Assembly: GCA_913063225.1 (NCBI GenBank)
Contig: CAJXYP010000005.1
Coordinates: 59,739-123,738, forward strand
DNA: 64,000 nt
Source of the DNA: an uncultured Cellvibrionales bacterium
GTDB taxonomy: Bacteria > Pseudomonadota > Gammaproteobacteria > Pseudomonadales > GM7GCV1
Direction: 5' to 3'
In this document: in pieces, positions 1 through 7,581 of the stretch
Layout: each line of letters begins with the position of its first letter
Position numbering within the stretch: the first letter of the stretch is position 1
The notes under the pieces: generated by a model
The model's input: the letters and a program-made list of their open reading frames with translations, nothing else
The model's database searches: none
What the model was told of the DNA's origin: nothing
Made by a program: the position numbers and the translations under genes

Positions 1-1497
1 TACTGCGATACCAATGTGGGCGGTACACATTCCCCACCAGGTAAGGGATTTAAGGGTTTTTGATAACCCGCCAGACAAGTATTTTGCGCGTAAATCTTCT
101 ATGAGGTGGCTCACTACCCAGATAGCCAAAAATAGAGCGCCTACCAAGCCTGCTTTGAAACTTCCCAGCATGGCTGCAAATACTATAGCCAGCACCAGGC
201 TCACAATAAGGGGCAGTGGAATACTTTTTAAAACGCGACTCATATCATCCCGCCGCCATCGCATTCTCTGTCCAAGGCCCATAAAGAGCATAAGAGGCGC
301 CCCGATGATCACTAGGAACAGATTGAAGTACGGAGGACCCACAGATACTGATTGCATCCCTAAAGACTCAATTAAGAGCGGGTAAAGAGTTCCCAACAAA
401 ACCACACTGGCAAAAAGCGTTAGCAGCAGATTGTTTACCAGCAGCATAGACTCAGCAGATAGCGGCTCAAAACCGGTAGTGGGTTTTAAATCCCCCATGC
501 GAAGACCGTACAAAAATAGCGAGCCGCCGATGACGATGAACAGGAAGATCAAAATATAAAGACCGCGCTCGGGATCAGAGGCAAAGGAATGTACTGAGGT
601 CAGCACACCAGAACGAACCAAGAAGGTCCCTAGTAGACTCAGGCTGAACGCAACAATAGCCAAGAGCACCGTCCAGCTTTGGAACAGATTGCGTTTCTCC
701 GCAACCGCCAGACTATGAACCAATGCGGTACCCACTATCCAAGGCATCAGGGAAGCATTCTCTACCGGATCCCAAAACCACCAACCACCCCAACCTAGCT
801 CGTAGTAAGCCCACCAGCTACCCAACGCTATGCCCGCAGTTAAAAAGGCCCAGGCGATATTTGTCCAAGGCCGCAACCATTTGGCCCAAATCGGGTCCAG
901 TTTTCCGCAAACTAGTGCCGCTAACGCAAAACTAAAGGCAACAGAGAAACCTACGTAGCCCATATATAGCATGGGCGGATGGAAAATAAGGCCCACATCT
1001 TGAAGCAGAGGATTTAGATCACTGCCTTCGGGTGCTGAAAAGGGTAAAAGTCGCTCAAAGGGGTTAGAGGTAAATACCAAGAACAGAATAAATCCCAGTG
1101 CAAGCATGCCTTGGGACGCCAGAGCCACGGCGCGAAAATCTTTTTGTAGATGACGGCTAAATATAGAAACAGCTAGAGTCCAGCCAACTAATACCAAGAC
1201 CCAAAGCAACATAGATCCTTCGTGAGCACCCCACACCGCGGAGAACTTGTAGTACCAGGGCAATAGAGAGTTCGAATTGTTGGCTACATAGACAACAGAG
1301 AAGTCGTCCTGCAAAAAGCTCATGGTCAGATAGTAATAAGAGATCAATATCGCCACAAACACTAGGGCGCTGAGAGGGCCAGCGCTAGCAATCAGCTCGG
1401 GGCGCTTATATCTAATCCCTACCAGAGGGATGGAGGACTGCAAAAGAGCAATAAAACCAGCAAAAATAAGAGCAATTAGACCAAATTCGGGATACAT
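1..1497 (-). CDS. ccmF: Cytochrome c maturation heme lyase CcmF (3' end cut by window edge)
   Basis: Inner-membrane heme lyase subunit of the System I cytochrome c maturation machinery; with CcmH it attaches heme delivered by CcmE to apocytochrome c. The frame opens at ATG 1497, just after an in-frame stop, and stays open for 499 codons to the left edge, so the C-terminal part (family about 640-660 aa) is missing. The N-terminus MYPEFGLIALIFAG, many hydrophobic helices, the WGAHEGSML stretch and the tryptophan-rich WWD signature GWGGWWFWDPVENASL are diagnostic. A glycosyltransferase rather than ccmE lies upstream, so ccmF may be the first gene of its transcript here. Confidence 0.95.
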   Translation of the reverse strand, partial: MYPEFGLIALIFAGFIALLQSSIPLVGIRYKRPELIASAGPLSALVFVAILISYYYLTMSFLQDDFSVVYVANNSNSLLPWYYKFSAVWGAHEGSMLLWVLVLVGWTLAVSIFSRHLQKDFRAVALASQGMLALGFILFLVFTSNPFERLLPFSAPEGSDLNPLLQDVGLIFHPPMLYMGYVGFSVAFSFALAALVCGKLDPIWAKWLRPWTNIAWAFLTAGIALGSWWAYYELGWGGWWFWDPVENASLMPWIVGTALVHSLAVAEKRNLFQSWTVLLAIVAFSLSLLGTFLVRSGVLTSVHSFASDPERGLYILIFLFIVIGGSLFLYGLRMGDLKPTTGFEPLSAESMLLVNNLLLTLFASVVLLGTLYPLLIESLGMQSVSVGPPYFNLFLVIIGAPLMLFMGLGQRMRWRRDDMSRVLKSIPLPLIVSLVLAIVFAAMLGSFKAGLVGALFLAIWVVSHLIEDLRAKYLSGGLSKTLKSLTWWGMCTAHIGIAV

Positions 1498-1687
1498 CAG
1501 CGTCGTCAGAGCAGAATCAGCCGCAAATTATACAGGCAGGTAACGCCAGTTATGAACCTTAGATGTATAAATTCTATTAAGAATACTTGCGGCCCTTTCT
1601 ACTGTAGCGCCTCAAGTTATTTACCGGTTTAAAAGCGCTAAGTCTTAGGCACTTAGCGGCTAAAGAACTTCAACCTATTTAGTTCGC

Positions 1688-2362
1688 TTAAGCCTTATTC
1701 TGAGCATTTAGCTTGCTATAGAAACCACTTAAGAAATGACTCTTATCCTTTTGTAATAGAACAATATCTTCCTCTATATCAAGATCGCTAATTGTTTCAA
1801 TTCTCTTGCAGGACAAGCCTTGCATATTGAGCTCAGCCTGCAGTTGATCAAGTACCTTTCCCGTGCCCCAATCAATCTCTCCGCCCATTTCTGGAGCATG
1901 GCTAGAGGCCCCGATTAGAACAAAACCTCCGTCAAAGGCTGGTTGCACCACAACATCCGCGCCCTCTTTCAGGAGGCGCGCAGCCTGCTTGAGATGAGAT
2001 AGCTGCTGCTGCGGGCTATCTGTACCAATCAGCACTGCCATATTTCCACTAGCCATATCTCCATTAAACAGCGCAGAGCGCAGGGCAAACTGCATACGTT
2101 GCCCAAGACTTTCGCCTTCCTGGAACCGAATTGATACGTCATTTGGAATATCCAACTGGATATCACTGTCTTGCAGCTGATCCGCCAGCCACAGTTCTAC
2201 GGGGCCCAAGCTCCAACCGCTCGCAAGCTCCATCGCATGAGCTATAAGGCATTTATGCAGTAACAGGCAACCATCTGCACCCAGCAAGGGCTCTAAACGG
2301 GTCTTAACCTTGCCTAAACGAGGAACCTTGGCAAATATAAGTAATTTGGTGACTGAGCTCAT
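1688..2362 (-). CDS. TIGR04282-type glycosyltransferase (DUF2064), arsenosugar cluster
   Basis: A 224-aa protein with the N-terminus LLIFAKVPRLGKVKTRL, which is the nucleotide-sugar transferase start of the DUF2064/TIGR04282 family (resembling the nucleotidyltransferase fold), and an internal LIGTDSPQQ motif. The family is repeatedly found beside ArsS and a TIGR04283 glycosyltransferase. It is proposed to help make or attach the sugar part of arsenosugars, but the exact reaction is not established. It follows the TIGR04283 gene by about 10 bp on the same strand and is the last gene of the three-gene set. No signal peptide is seen, so it is probably cytoplasmic. Confidence 0.85.
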   Translation of the reverse strand: MSSVTKLLIFAKVPRLGKVKTRLEPLLGADGCLLLHKCLIAHAMELASGWSLGPVELWLADQLQDSDIQLDIPNDVSIRFQEGESLGQRMQFALRSALFNGDMASGNMAVLIGTDSPQQQLSHLKQAARLLKEGADVVVQPAFDGGFVLIGASSHAPEMGGEIDWGTGKVLDQLQAELNMQGLSCKRIETISDLDIEEDIVLLQKDKSHFLSGFYSKLNAQNKA

Positions 2363-2372
2363 CTACTAGTCT

Positions 2373-3167
2373 CTATATCCGATACAGGCGAGAATAGATG
2401 AGCGCCAAGCGCCCGGGAGCAACACCCAAGCGAAATGACAACCTCAAGAACCACATCATTAGTACGGTTCGGAATACTCCGCCCTCTTTCCAGCGCCGGC
2501 TTGAGGTAGTGACCGCCTGGGTAAAGCGGCGTGGTCTAGATTGCCGGCGTAATCGATAACTAAGATCGATATCTTCCATTAGATCTATTTCCCGATAACC
2601 TTCCAACTCACGGAATTTCTCGGCCTGTAGCACTATAGTTTGGTCTCCACTTGCCCCAGAGGTAATGCAAGTCCGAAGATTTATGCTCGATTCAATAATG
2701 CGACACCAGAGCTGAGGCCCATCGAGCTGAACCGGCGAAAAGCCCCAAGTAGGGCCTGATTCAGTCCAGCGCTCAAAATCAACAGAGAAATCAGAAGGCA
2801 AGATGGTGTCTGCGTGCAGAAACATCAGGTAGTGACCGGTGGCAAGCTTGGCACCGGCATTCATTTGTCGAGCTCTGCCCGCTGGGGACTCAAATACCTG
2901 AACAGAGGGCTCGATAGCTTTTAGAGAGGAAAGCTCACTTAAGAGTTCTGCGGCTATTGCCAGGCTAGCATCGCTGCTACCGCCATCAACCAGGATAATT
3001 TCTGAGCTTTTCGGAAGACGCGGTAAATTGGTCTGTAGGAAATCGGCCAGCCCGGATGCTTCATTTAGCATTGGCACTATTACCGACAAGCTGGGATTTT
3101 GATCCCCAGCAGAGCTATCAGCCAAGGGCCCCACCACAGCTGCTGCCTTGGCCTGCAGTACAGCCAT
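2373..3167 (-). CDS. TIGR04283-type family 2 glycosyltransferase, arsenosugar cluster
   Basis: Family 2 glycosyltransferase of the arsenosugar biosynthesis type. The GT-A core starts with LSVIVPMLNEASGL; further signs are the ILVDGGSSD metal/nucleotide motif, GRARQMNAGA and YLMFLHADT. Start chosen at ATG 3167, which has a GGAG ribosome site 9 nt upstream. A longer reading from TTG 3203 or ATG 3200 is possible, but those extra residues have no counterpart in the family. Even with the shorter start the gene overlaps the end of arsS by about 50 bp, suggesting translational coupling. The C-terminus has a short hydrophobic or basic segment. Confidence 0.85.
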   Translation of the reverse strand: MAVLQAKAAAVVGPLADSSAGDQNPSLSVIVPMLNEASGLADFLQTNLPRLPKSSEIILVDGGSSDASLAIAAELLSELSSLKAIEPSVQVFESPAGRARQMNAGAKLATGHYLMFLHADTILPSDFSVDFERWTESGPTWGFSPVQLDGPQLWCRIIESSINLRTCITSGASGDQTIVLQAEKFRELEGYREIDLMEDIDLSYRLRRQSRPRRFTQAVTTSSRRWKEGGVFRTVLMMWFLRLSFRLGVAPGRLALIYSRLYRI

Positions 3168-4140
3168 AACAGTGCTCTCCAATGGCAATCGGCATTCCAT
3201 CAAAGTCAGCTTCCAAGATTTCGGAAAGATGCGTGCGCTTGGATTCCGACGCGATAAGGTCGGTAGTTGTCGAATTATTGCCCCTAGATTCAGAGCAGAC
3301 TAAATCTCTAGAAAGGCGCATGGGCATTTCCAGCATCTGATTAAAATCACAGTCATACACATAGCCCTGCCAATCAACAGAGATAGTAGACCTACACATC
3401 AGGCCATCAAGATTGCCTGGTGCATAGTTATCCTTAAGCAGCGCCATGTATTCGTGGTACTTACCTTTCGCTAGCAGCTGAGCGCCAAATCGCTGAATAG
3501 GCATATTGGTAATGGTGAATAGCTGGTTAAAACTGATTCCACTTTCCGTACCGAGTCTTTCTTTGTAATCGCGCTCTAATTGTTCCTGAGCCGGCGGAAG
3601 GAAGGCCCCATTGGGGTTGTATACCAGATGCAGCATGCGATCTTCGTCGGTACCGTAGCCTAGTTTATTTAAGGCTTGGAGCACGTCAACGCTCTTTTCA
3701 AATACGCCTTTACCTCTTTGCTCATTCACATTGGCTTCTGAATAACATGGTAAGGAAGCAACAACGGTAACGCCCTGCGCTGCTAAAAACTCAAGCAGGC
3801 CCTCTTGTCCAGGCTCGAGGGCAACGGTGAGGTTACACCGATCGATCACTTCAATATCCGCAGCACGAGCCGCCTTCACTAAATCACGAAAACGCCAGTG
3901 TAATTCCGGCGCTCCTCCGGTGAGATCTAGAATTTGAATCGGCTGGCTTTGCATAAACTCAATGATTTGATCAATCAACGAGTCATCCATCATTTCGGTT
4001 CGTGTGGGACCGGCATTAACATGGCAGTGGCTACAGGTCATATTGCACAGGTAGCCCAAATTTAGCTGCAAGGTATCGATTTGCTTACGACTGATAGATG
4101 GAAAATCTGTCGGTAACAGCAGCGGCCTCGTATCTTGCAT
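3118..4140 (-). CDS. arsS: Arsenosugar biosynthesis radical SAM protein ArsS
   Basis: Radical SAM enzyme of the ArsS family, thought to join a 5'-deoxyadenosyl group to methylated arsenic during arsenosugar formation. The 340-aa protein has the [4Fe-4S] cluster motif CNMTCSHC (Cys32, Cys36, Cys39) and the GGAPEL SAM-contact region. Its C-terminal DUF3641 ends in the cysteine-rich HCYGCTAGQGSSCGGALG typical of ArsS. It is the first gene of a minus-strand set with two family-typical glycosyltransferases. The expected arsenite methyltransferase ArsM is not in the window. The start at ATG 4140 is close to the divergent sirtuin gene. Confidence 0.93.
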   Translation of the reverse strand: MQDTRPLLLPTDFPSISRKQIDTLQLNLGYLCNMTCSHCHVNAGPTRTEMMDDSLIDQIIEFMQSQPIQILDLTGGAPELHWRFRDLVKAARAADIEVIDRCNLTVALEPGQEGLLEFLAAQGVTVVASLPCYSEANVNEQRGKGVFEKSVDVLQALNKLGYGTDEDRMLHLVYNPNGAFLPPAQEQLERDYKERLGTESGISFNQLFTITNMPIQRFGAQLLAKGKYHEYMALLKDNYAPGNLDGLMCRSTISVDWQGYVYDCDFNQMLEMPMRLSRDLVCSESRGNNSTTTDLIASESKRTHLSEILEADFDGMPIAIGEHCYGCTAGQGSSCGGALG

Positions 4141-4190
4141 TATTTCCCCTAATGTATGCTTAGCATTATTCTTAAAGGCACGACGTAAAT

Positions 4191-4898
4191 ATGCCCTACT
4201 CTTCTGTTTTTGTACTTACCGGAGCCGGGATTTCAGCCGAATCAGGCATAAAAACTTTTCGCGACAAAGATGGCCTTTGGGAAGGCCACTCTATACTAGA
4301 CGTAGCAACCCCCGAATCGTTTCAACGAAATCCAACTTTAGTTAACGAATTTTACAACCAACGCAGATCGCAGTTGCTCGGCGGTGATGTGCATCCTAAC
4401 CTAGCCCACATAGCTCTGGCTGAATTCGAAACAAATTTTAACGGTGATTTTGTATTGGTAACCCAAAATGTAGATAACCTGCATGAACGTGCCGGTTCAA
4501 CCGCCGCCCTGCATATACATGGGAGTCTTCTGCACGGCAAATGCGGCTATTGCGAACAGGGCTTCGATATTATAAAAGATATGGACCACCAAGGAAGTTG
4601 CTCAACCTGCAATAAGTCTGGTGCCCTAAGACCGGACATCGTCTGGTTTGGAGAGATGCCGAAGCATATGCAGAAAATTGAAGAGGCGGTTTATCGCTGC
4701 GATCTGTTTGTTTCTATTGGTACATCTGCCGCAGTTTATCCGGCGGCCGGATACAGTGACCTAGCACGCCAGCTCGGCGCAAAAACAGTGGAATTAAACT
4801 TAGCACCCTCGGAAAAGAGCGGCGATTTCGATAAATCTATTTTGGGGCCTGCAACACAGCTAGTGCCGCAATTTTTTCAGGAACTACTTAAGCAATAA
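4191..4898 (+). CDS. cobB: NAD-dependent protein deacylase, sirtuin CobB type
   Basis: Sirtuin that removes acyl groups from lysines using NAD+. In 235 aa it shows the NAD-binding GAGISAESGIKTFR, the QNVDNLHERAG motif, the catalytic histidine in HIHGSL, two zinc-binding Cys pairs (CGYC and CSTC), and the later GTSAAVYPAAG and VELNL motifs. The FYNQRR segment carries the Tyr-x-x-Arg pair that class III sirtuins use to bind succinyl- or malonyl-lysine, so desuccinylation is plausible as well as deacetylation. It is transcribed divergently from arsS with only 50 bp between starts, and converges on bolA. Length matches the class III family. Confidence 0.93.
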   Translation: MPYSSVFVLTGAGISAESGIKTFRDKDGLWEGHSILDVATPESFQRNPTLVNEFYNQRRSQLLGGDVHPNLAHIALAEFETNFNGDFVLVTQNVDNLHERAGSTAALHIHGSLLHGKCGYCEQGFDIIKDMDHQGSCSTCNKSGALRPDIVWFGEMPKHMQKIEEAVYRCDLFVSIGTSAAVYPAAGYSDLARQLGAKTVELNLAPSEKSGDFDKSILGPATQLVPQFFQELLKQ

Positions 4899-4916
4899 AA
4901 GGTGTTCGCCGTCGAG

Positions 4917-5255
4917 TTAGTGGTGCACTTCTTTAGCAGCACCGCCAAGGCACGGCGGTGATTCAGGGGCAGTTTGGTTACTCTCCCAATCTTCTGGGCC
5001 GTAGGTATGCAGTGCCAAAGCATGTATAGGCTTACCAATTAAATCATGCAGCAATCCATATACCGCCTGATGGCATTGAACCTGCCGTCGACCTGCGAAG
5101 GCTTCCGCCACAACAACAATACGAAAATGCGTTTCCGCATCCGCTGGCACACTGTGCATATAACTTTCGTTTTCCACACTTAGGTGCTGTGGTGTGAGAC
5201 CCTTTGCCAATCGATTTTCGATCAGCTCTAGGACTCTTCCAATTTGAACCGTCAT
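4917..5255 (-). CDS. bolA: BolA family protein
   Basis: BolA-family protein, which normally partners monothiol glutaredoxin in iron-sulfur trafficking and can act as a transcription factor in stress and morphology control. Recognisable features are the N-terminal RVLELIENRL helix, the HFRIVVVAEAF strand, the GRRQVQCHQAVYGLL loop and helix with the conserved histidine, and HALALHTYGPEDW. ATG 5255 matches the family N-terminus; an upstream in-frame ATG at 5273 would add six residues. The tail after residue 100 (proline, glycine and histidine-rich) is longer than the minimal domain, as in many gammaproteobacterial BolA proteins. It converges on cobB. Confidence 0.88.
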   Translation of the reverse strand: MTVQIGRVLELIENRLAKGLTPQHLSVENESYMHSVPADAETHFRIVVVAEAFAGRRQVQCHQAVYGLLHDLIGKPIHALALHTYGPEDWESNQTAPESPPCLGGAAKEVHH

Positions 5256-5363
5256 CGTTCTGCTCTCTTTCATTGCTATTTTTTGACTAAATTCTTTGAA
5301 CTAGCCTCTATCATTCCTTGACGTCAAAGCTAGGCTTTCCTATAGTGCGCGCCTTCAAATTCC

Positions 5364-5440
5364 GCGCTTGTAGCTCAGCTGGATAGAGTACTCGGCTACG
5401 AACCGAGCGGTCGGAGGTTCGAATCCTCCCAAGCGCGCCA
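5364..5440 (+). tRNA. tRNA-Arg (anticodon ACG)
   Basis: A 77-nt cloverleaf with encoded CCA. The acceptor strands GCGCTTG/CAAGCGC pair fully. The anticodon arm CTCGG-CTACGAA-CCGAG gives anticodon ACG, and the T arm is GGAGG-TTCGAAT-CCTCC. A T-rich run directly after CCA (about 5441-5446) may serve as part of a terminator. Anticodon ACG would be deaminated to ICG to read CGU, CGC and CGA. Confidence 0.97.
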
Positions 5441-5557
5441 TTTTTTGCACACACCTGAATCCAAATCAGCTCTCAATAACTTCAAGCTCGCTATATCGGC
5501 AGCTTGCTTAGCCCACAGCCTAACGAATGCCATGCCAAGAGTAAATATCATTATTTC

Positions 5558-5770
5558 TCAGTGGGATAGCGCCGACCCGCCGCCTTCGAAACGAAGGTAG
5601 CTACTATCTTCATTTGCAACAAAGACCGCATTCTGGCTAATTGCATTTTTTACTCCACACAATTGCTTGGCTTCTTGCGCAGTAATTTTTCCACTAGCCA
5701 AATCTTGCAAAACTTCAAAACGAAATTTATTTAGCTGTGCTTTAGTTAAACCATTTTCAAAAAATTTCAA
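5558..5770 (-). CDS. Small hypothetical protein
   Basis: A 70-aa reading frame from TTG 5770 with GGAG about 9 nt upstream. It is charged, with no membrane segment or signal peptide. The middle FEVLQDLASGKITAQEAKQL looks helical and resembles the short SGKIT-EEA segments of small bacterial regulatory or helix-hairpin proteins, but I do not recognise a family. It stands alone between the tRNA-Arg(ACG) gene and the palindrome-rich region upstream of the next plus-strand gene. A good ribosome site and ordinary codon use make it a likely real gene. Confidence 0.5.
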   Translation of the reverse strand: MKFFENGLTKAQLNKFRFEVLQDLASGKITAQEAKQLCGVKNAISQNAVFVANEDSSYLRFEGGGSALSH

Positions 5771-5903
5771 CTTAGATACTCCAAATATTAACTATCAATA
5801 CCTTAGTCATAGCCACTTTCGTGCCAACTATTTACTTTTCATATAAAACAAAGACTTAACAAAATACACGCTTAGGAAAACCCCTAAATAACGTAACACT
5901 CCA

Positions 5904-5943
5904 GTAACATGTTACGTAACAGTTACGCCAGATGTTACGTTAA
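5904..5943. promoter_or_regulatory. Cluster of GTAAC/GTTAC palindromes, possible operator
   Basis: Two overlapping perfect palindromes, GTAACATGTTAC (5904-5915) and GTTACGTAAC (5911-5920), are followed by GTTACG and ATGTTACGTTAA (5932-5943); ACGTAAC also occurs at 5891-5897. The group lies about 110 bp upstream of the SRPBCC/GyrI gene at 6052. Stacked dyads of this kind suit a dimeric repressor or activator. Which protein binds is unknown. Confidence 0.4.
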
Positions 5944-6051
5944 TTTCAACTGTAGATTATCCGCATTAATTGGTCTTTTTACCCTTGCCCTGATTGTTCG
6001 AAAAGCGCAGTATTTGTTGCGGTTACTATCCAAGTATCTGAGGACATTTAT

Positions 6052-7050
6052 ATGGCTTTCTTTCTACTTATTTTTATTTGTGCTTTCTTGGCGGCGGTGA
6101 TCTATATGTCTTCCCTGCCCGGTGCTTTTGAAGTAAGTACCTCAAAAATAATAGAAGCCGACCCGGATGAACTATTCAATAGAATCCTCGATCTGCGCAC
6201 TTGGGGACAATGGTCACCCTGGTTACTGCACGAACCAGACTGCGCCCTTGAGTTCAGTGAAAACCCCAACGCCGTTGAAGGACACTATAGCTGGAACGGT
6301 AACCTAGTTGGCGCAGGTACATTGACCCATAAGCAAATTGACCGACCCATTTACATCGAAGAAGAACTAGTTTTTACCCGACCATTCAAATCCAAAGCAA
6401 AAGTAACCTTTGATTTCAGCCAAGTAGAAGGCGGCACTCTTATGCGCTGGACCATGTATGGAGGAATGCCTTTCTTGTTTAGACCCATGGTTCGCCGCGT
6501 TAAAGAAATGCTTGCCCAAGAATATGAGCTCGGCTTAGCTTTGCTTGGCGGCTTAATGGCCCCGCAGAATGATCACCCGAGGATTGAATTTATTGGCGCA
6601 CAACAGCGCGAGGAAACCACTTATATATCGACTCCATGGGAAGGACCTGTTGAAGACCTGCCGGCCGCGATGGAGGCCGGCTATACCGAACTGGGTCAGT
6701 ACGTCATATCAAACGGCATAAAGGTTCTGGGCCGACCTTTTGCCGTCTACCATAAGGTACAAAAACGAGCGACCTACTTTGTAATGGACATGGCTTTTCC
6801 TGTTGCAGACGGCACCACAGACGACAAGTACGGCGTTAAAACCTTAGAGGGCGGTAAGTTCCATCAAACTCAATTGAAAGGCAGCTACCAATACCTAAAG
6901 GCTACTTGGCACTGCGCCATAAACGATGTGAAAATGCATAAAATAAAAATGGACTGGAAGCGCCCCTGTGTCGAGCTCTACGAAAACGATCCAAGGGAAG
7001 CAACGCACGGCAACGATATTGTCACTTCAATCTTTGTTCCTATTAAGTAA
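6052..7050 (+). CDS. SRPBCC-domain protein with C-terminal GyrI-like effector-binding domain
   Basis: A 332-aa protein. An N-terminal hydrophobic segment (residues 2-20) probably anchors it in the membrane. Residues about 25-160 resemble the polyketide cyclase/START-like (SRPBCC) fold, with the typical opening SKIIEADPDELFNRILD and LRTWGQWSPW. Residues about 175-332 resemble the GyrI-like/AraC effector-binding fold, with PAAMEAGYTELGQYV and a C-terminal ENDPREATHGND. Proteins with this pairing bind hydrophobic small molecules; a catalytic role is not evident. It has an AGGA ribosome site and stands alone downstream of a palindromic region. Confidence 0.8.
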   Translation: MAFFLLIFICAFLAAVIYMSSLPGAFEVSTSKIIEADPDELFNRILDLRTWGQWSPWLLHEPDCALEFSENPNAVEGHYSWNGNLVGAGTLTHKQIDRPIYIEEELVFTRPFKSKAKVTFDFSQVEGGTLMRWTMYGGMPFLFRPMVRRVKEMLAQEYELGLALLGGLMAPQNDHPRIEFIGAQQREETTYISTPWEGPVEDLPAAMEAGYTELGQYVISNGIKVLGRPFAVYHKVQKRATYFVMDMAFPVADGTTDDKYGVKTLEGGKFHQTQLKGSYQYLKATWHCAINDVKMHKIKMDWKRPCVELYENDPREATHGNDIVTSIFVPIK

Positions 7051-7073
7051 AACCTCTTCACTAAAAAACAATC

Positions 7074-7087
7074 TTGACCCGCATCAA
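7074..7087 (+). promoter_or_regulatory. FNR/Anr-like binding site
   Basis: TTGAC-CCGC-ATCAA differs at one base from the FNR/Anr consensus TTGAT-N4-ATCAA. It lies 76 bp upstream of the GTG start of the DUF2892 gene, a distance that fits an oxygen-responsive activator. Assignment rests on the motif only. Confidence 0.45.
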
Positions 7088-7163
7088 AGTTGATTGAAGA
7101 TTTTCTCTCACCAAAGGTCATTAGTGTTTAACTAATCTTAGTAAAACTTTCTAGGAGAACCTT

Positions 7164-7370
7164 GTGAAAAAGAACGTAGGTACAACGGATCAAATTATTC
7201 GCGTTGCTCTCGGCCTGATACTTATAGCTTTGGTATTTGTAGGCCCTCAGACCCAATGGGGTTGGATCGGAGTAATACTCTTTGCCACAGGCACTATGAA
7301 CTGGTGTCCGATGTACATAATATTGCGCCGGAGCACCTGCAAAGCAAAGCCAACCACTCCGCCTATGTAA
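7164..7370 (+). CDS. DUF2892 (YgaP-type) inner-membrane protein
   Basis: A 68-aa protein starting at GTG 7164 with an AGGAG ribosome site. The N-terminal KKNVGTTDQIIRVALGL and two hydrophobic helices separated by GPQTQWGW identify the DUF2892 family, which also forms the membrane part of the rhodanese YgaP. The end carries NWCPMYIILRRSTC, whose Cys-Pro motif is typical. The function of stand-alone members is not known. An FNR-like box upstream suggests control by oxygen. It is followed by tRNA-Arg(TCG). Confidence 0.85.
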   Translation: MKKNVGTTDQIIRVALGLILIALVFVGPQTQWGWIGVILFATGTMNWCPMYIILRRSTCKAKPTTPPM

Positions 7371-7435
7371 ATCACATAAAAAAGGCTCTATTCCCCTGTT
7401 ATTGAAACATAGCGCAGTGGTAGAATCCGCGGCCT

Positions 7436-7512
7436 GCATCTGTAGCTCAGCTGGATAGAGCACCTGGCTTCGAACCAGGTGGTCGGGGGTTCGAATCCCT
7501 CCAGGTGCGCCA
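7436..7512 (+). tRNA. tRNA-Arg (anticodon TCG)
   Basis: A 77-nt tRNA with encoded CCA. The acceptor GCATCTG pairs with CAGGTGC through one T-G wobble. The anticodon arm CCTGG-CTTCGAA-CCAGG gives anticodon TCG, and the T arm is GGGGG-TTCGAAT-CCCTC. Its 3' end borders a block of genes with an integrase, so it is the likely attachment site of that element. Confidence 0.96.
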
Positions 7513-7517
7513 TCTTC

Positions 7518-7566
7518 AAAACCCCTACATTACTACCGTAGGGTTTTCGTAGGAAATAGCCCTACG
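7518..7566. repeat. CGTAGG/CCTACG repeats behind the tRNA, hairpin or integrase sites
   Basis: AAAACCCCTAC (7518-7528) pairs imperfectly with GTAGGGTTTT (7538-7547), and CGTAGG (7548-7553) pairs perfectly with CCTACG (7561-7566). The first hairpin could terminate the tRNA transcript. The repeated CGTAGG units could also be integrase arm sites, given the position at the presumed element border. The sequence alone does not decide. Confidence 0.4.
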
Positions 7567-7581
7567 AAGTATTAGACCTCG

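Noticed and set aside
5909..6100. Plus-strand 63-codon frame with a hydrophobic stretch before the SRPBCC gene
   Set aside because: It starts inside the palindrome cluster, lacks a ribosome site and overlaps the better supported start at 6052.
7409..7432. A D-arm-like sequence (AGCGCAGTGGTAGAA) just before tRNA-Arg(TCG), suggesting a tRNA fragment
   Set aside because: No matching D-stem 3' strand, anticodon arm or T arm follows; the real tRNA starts four bases later.
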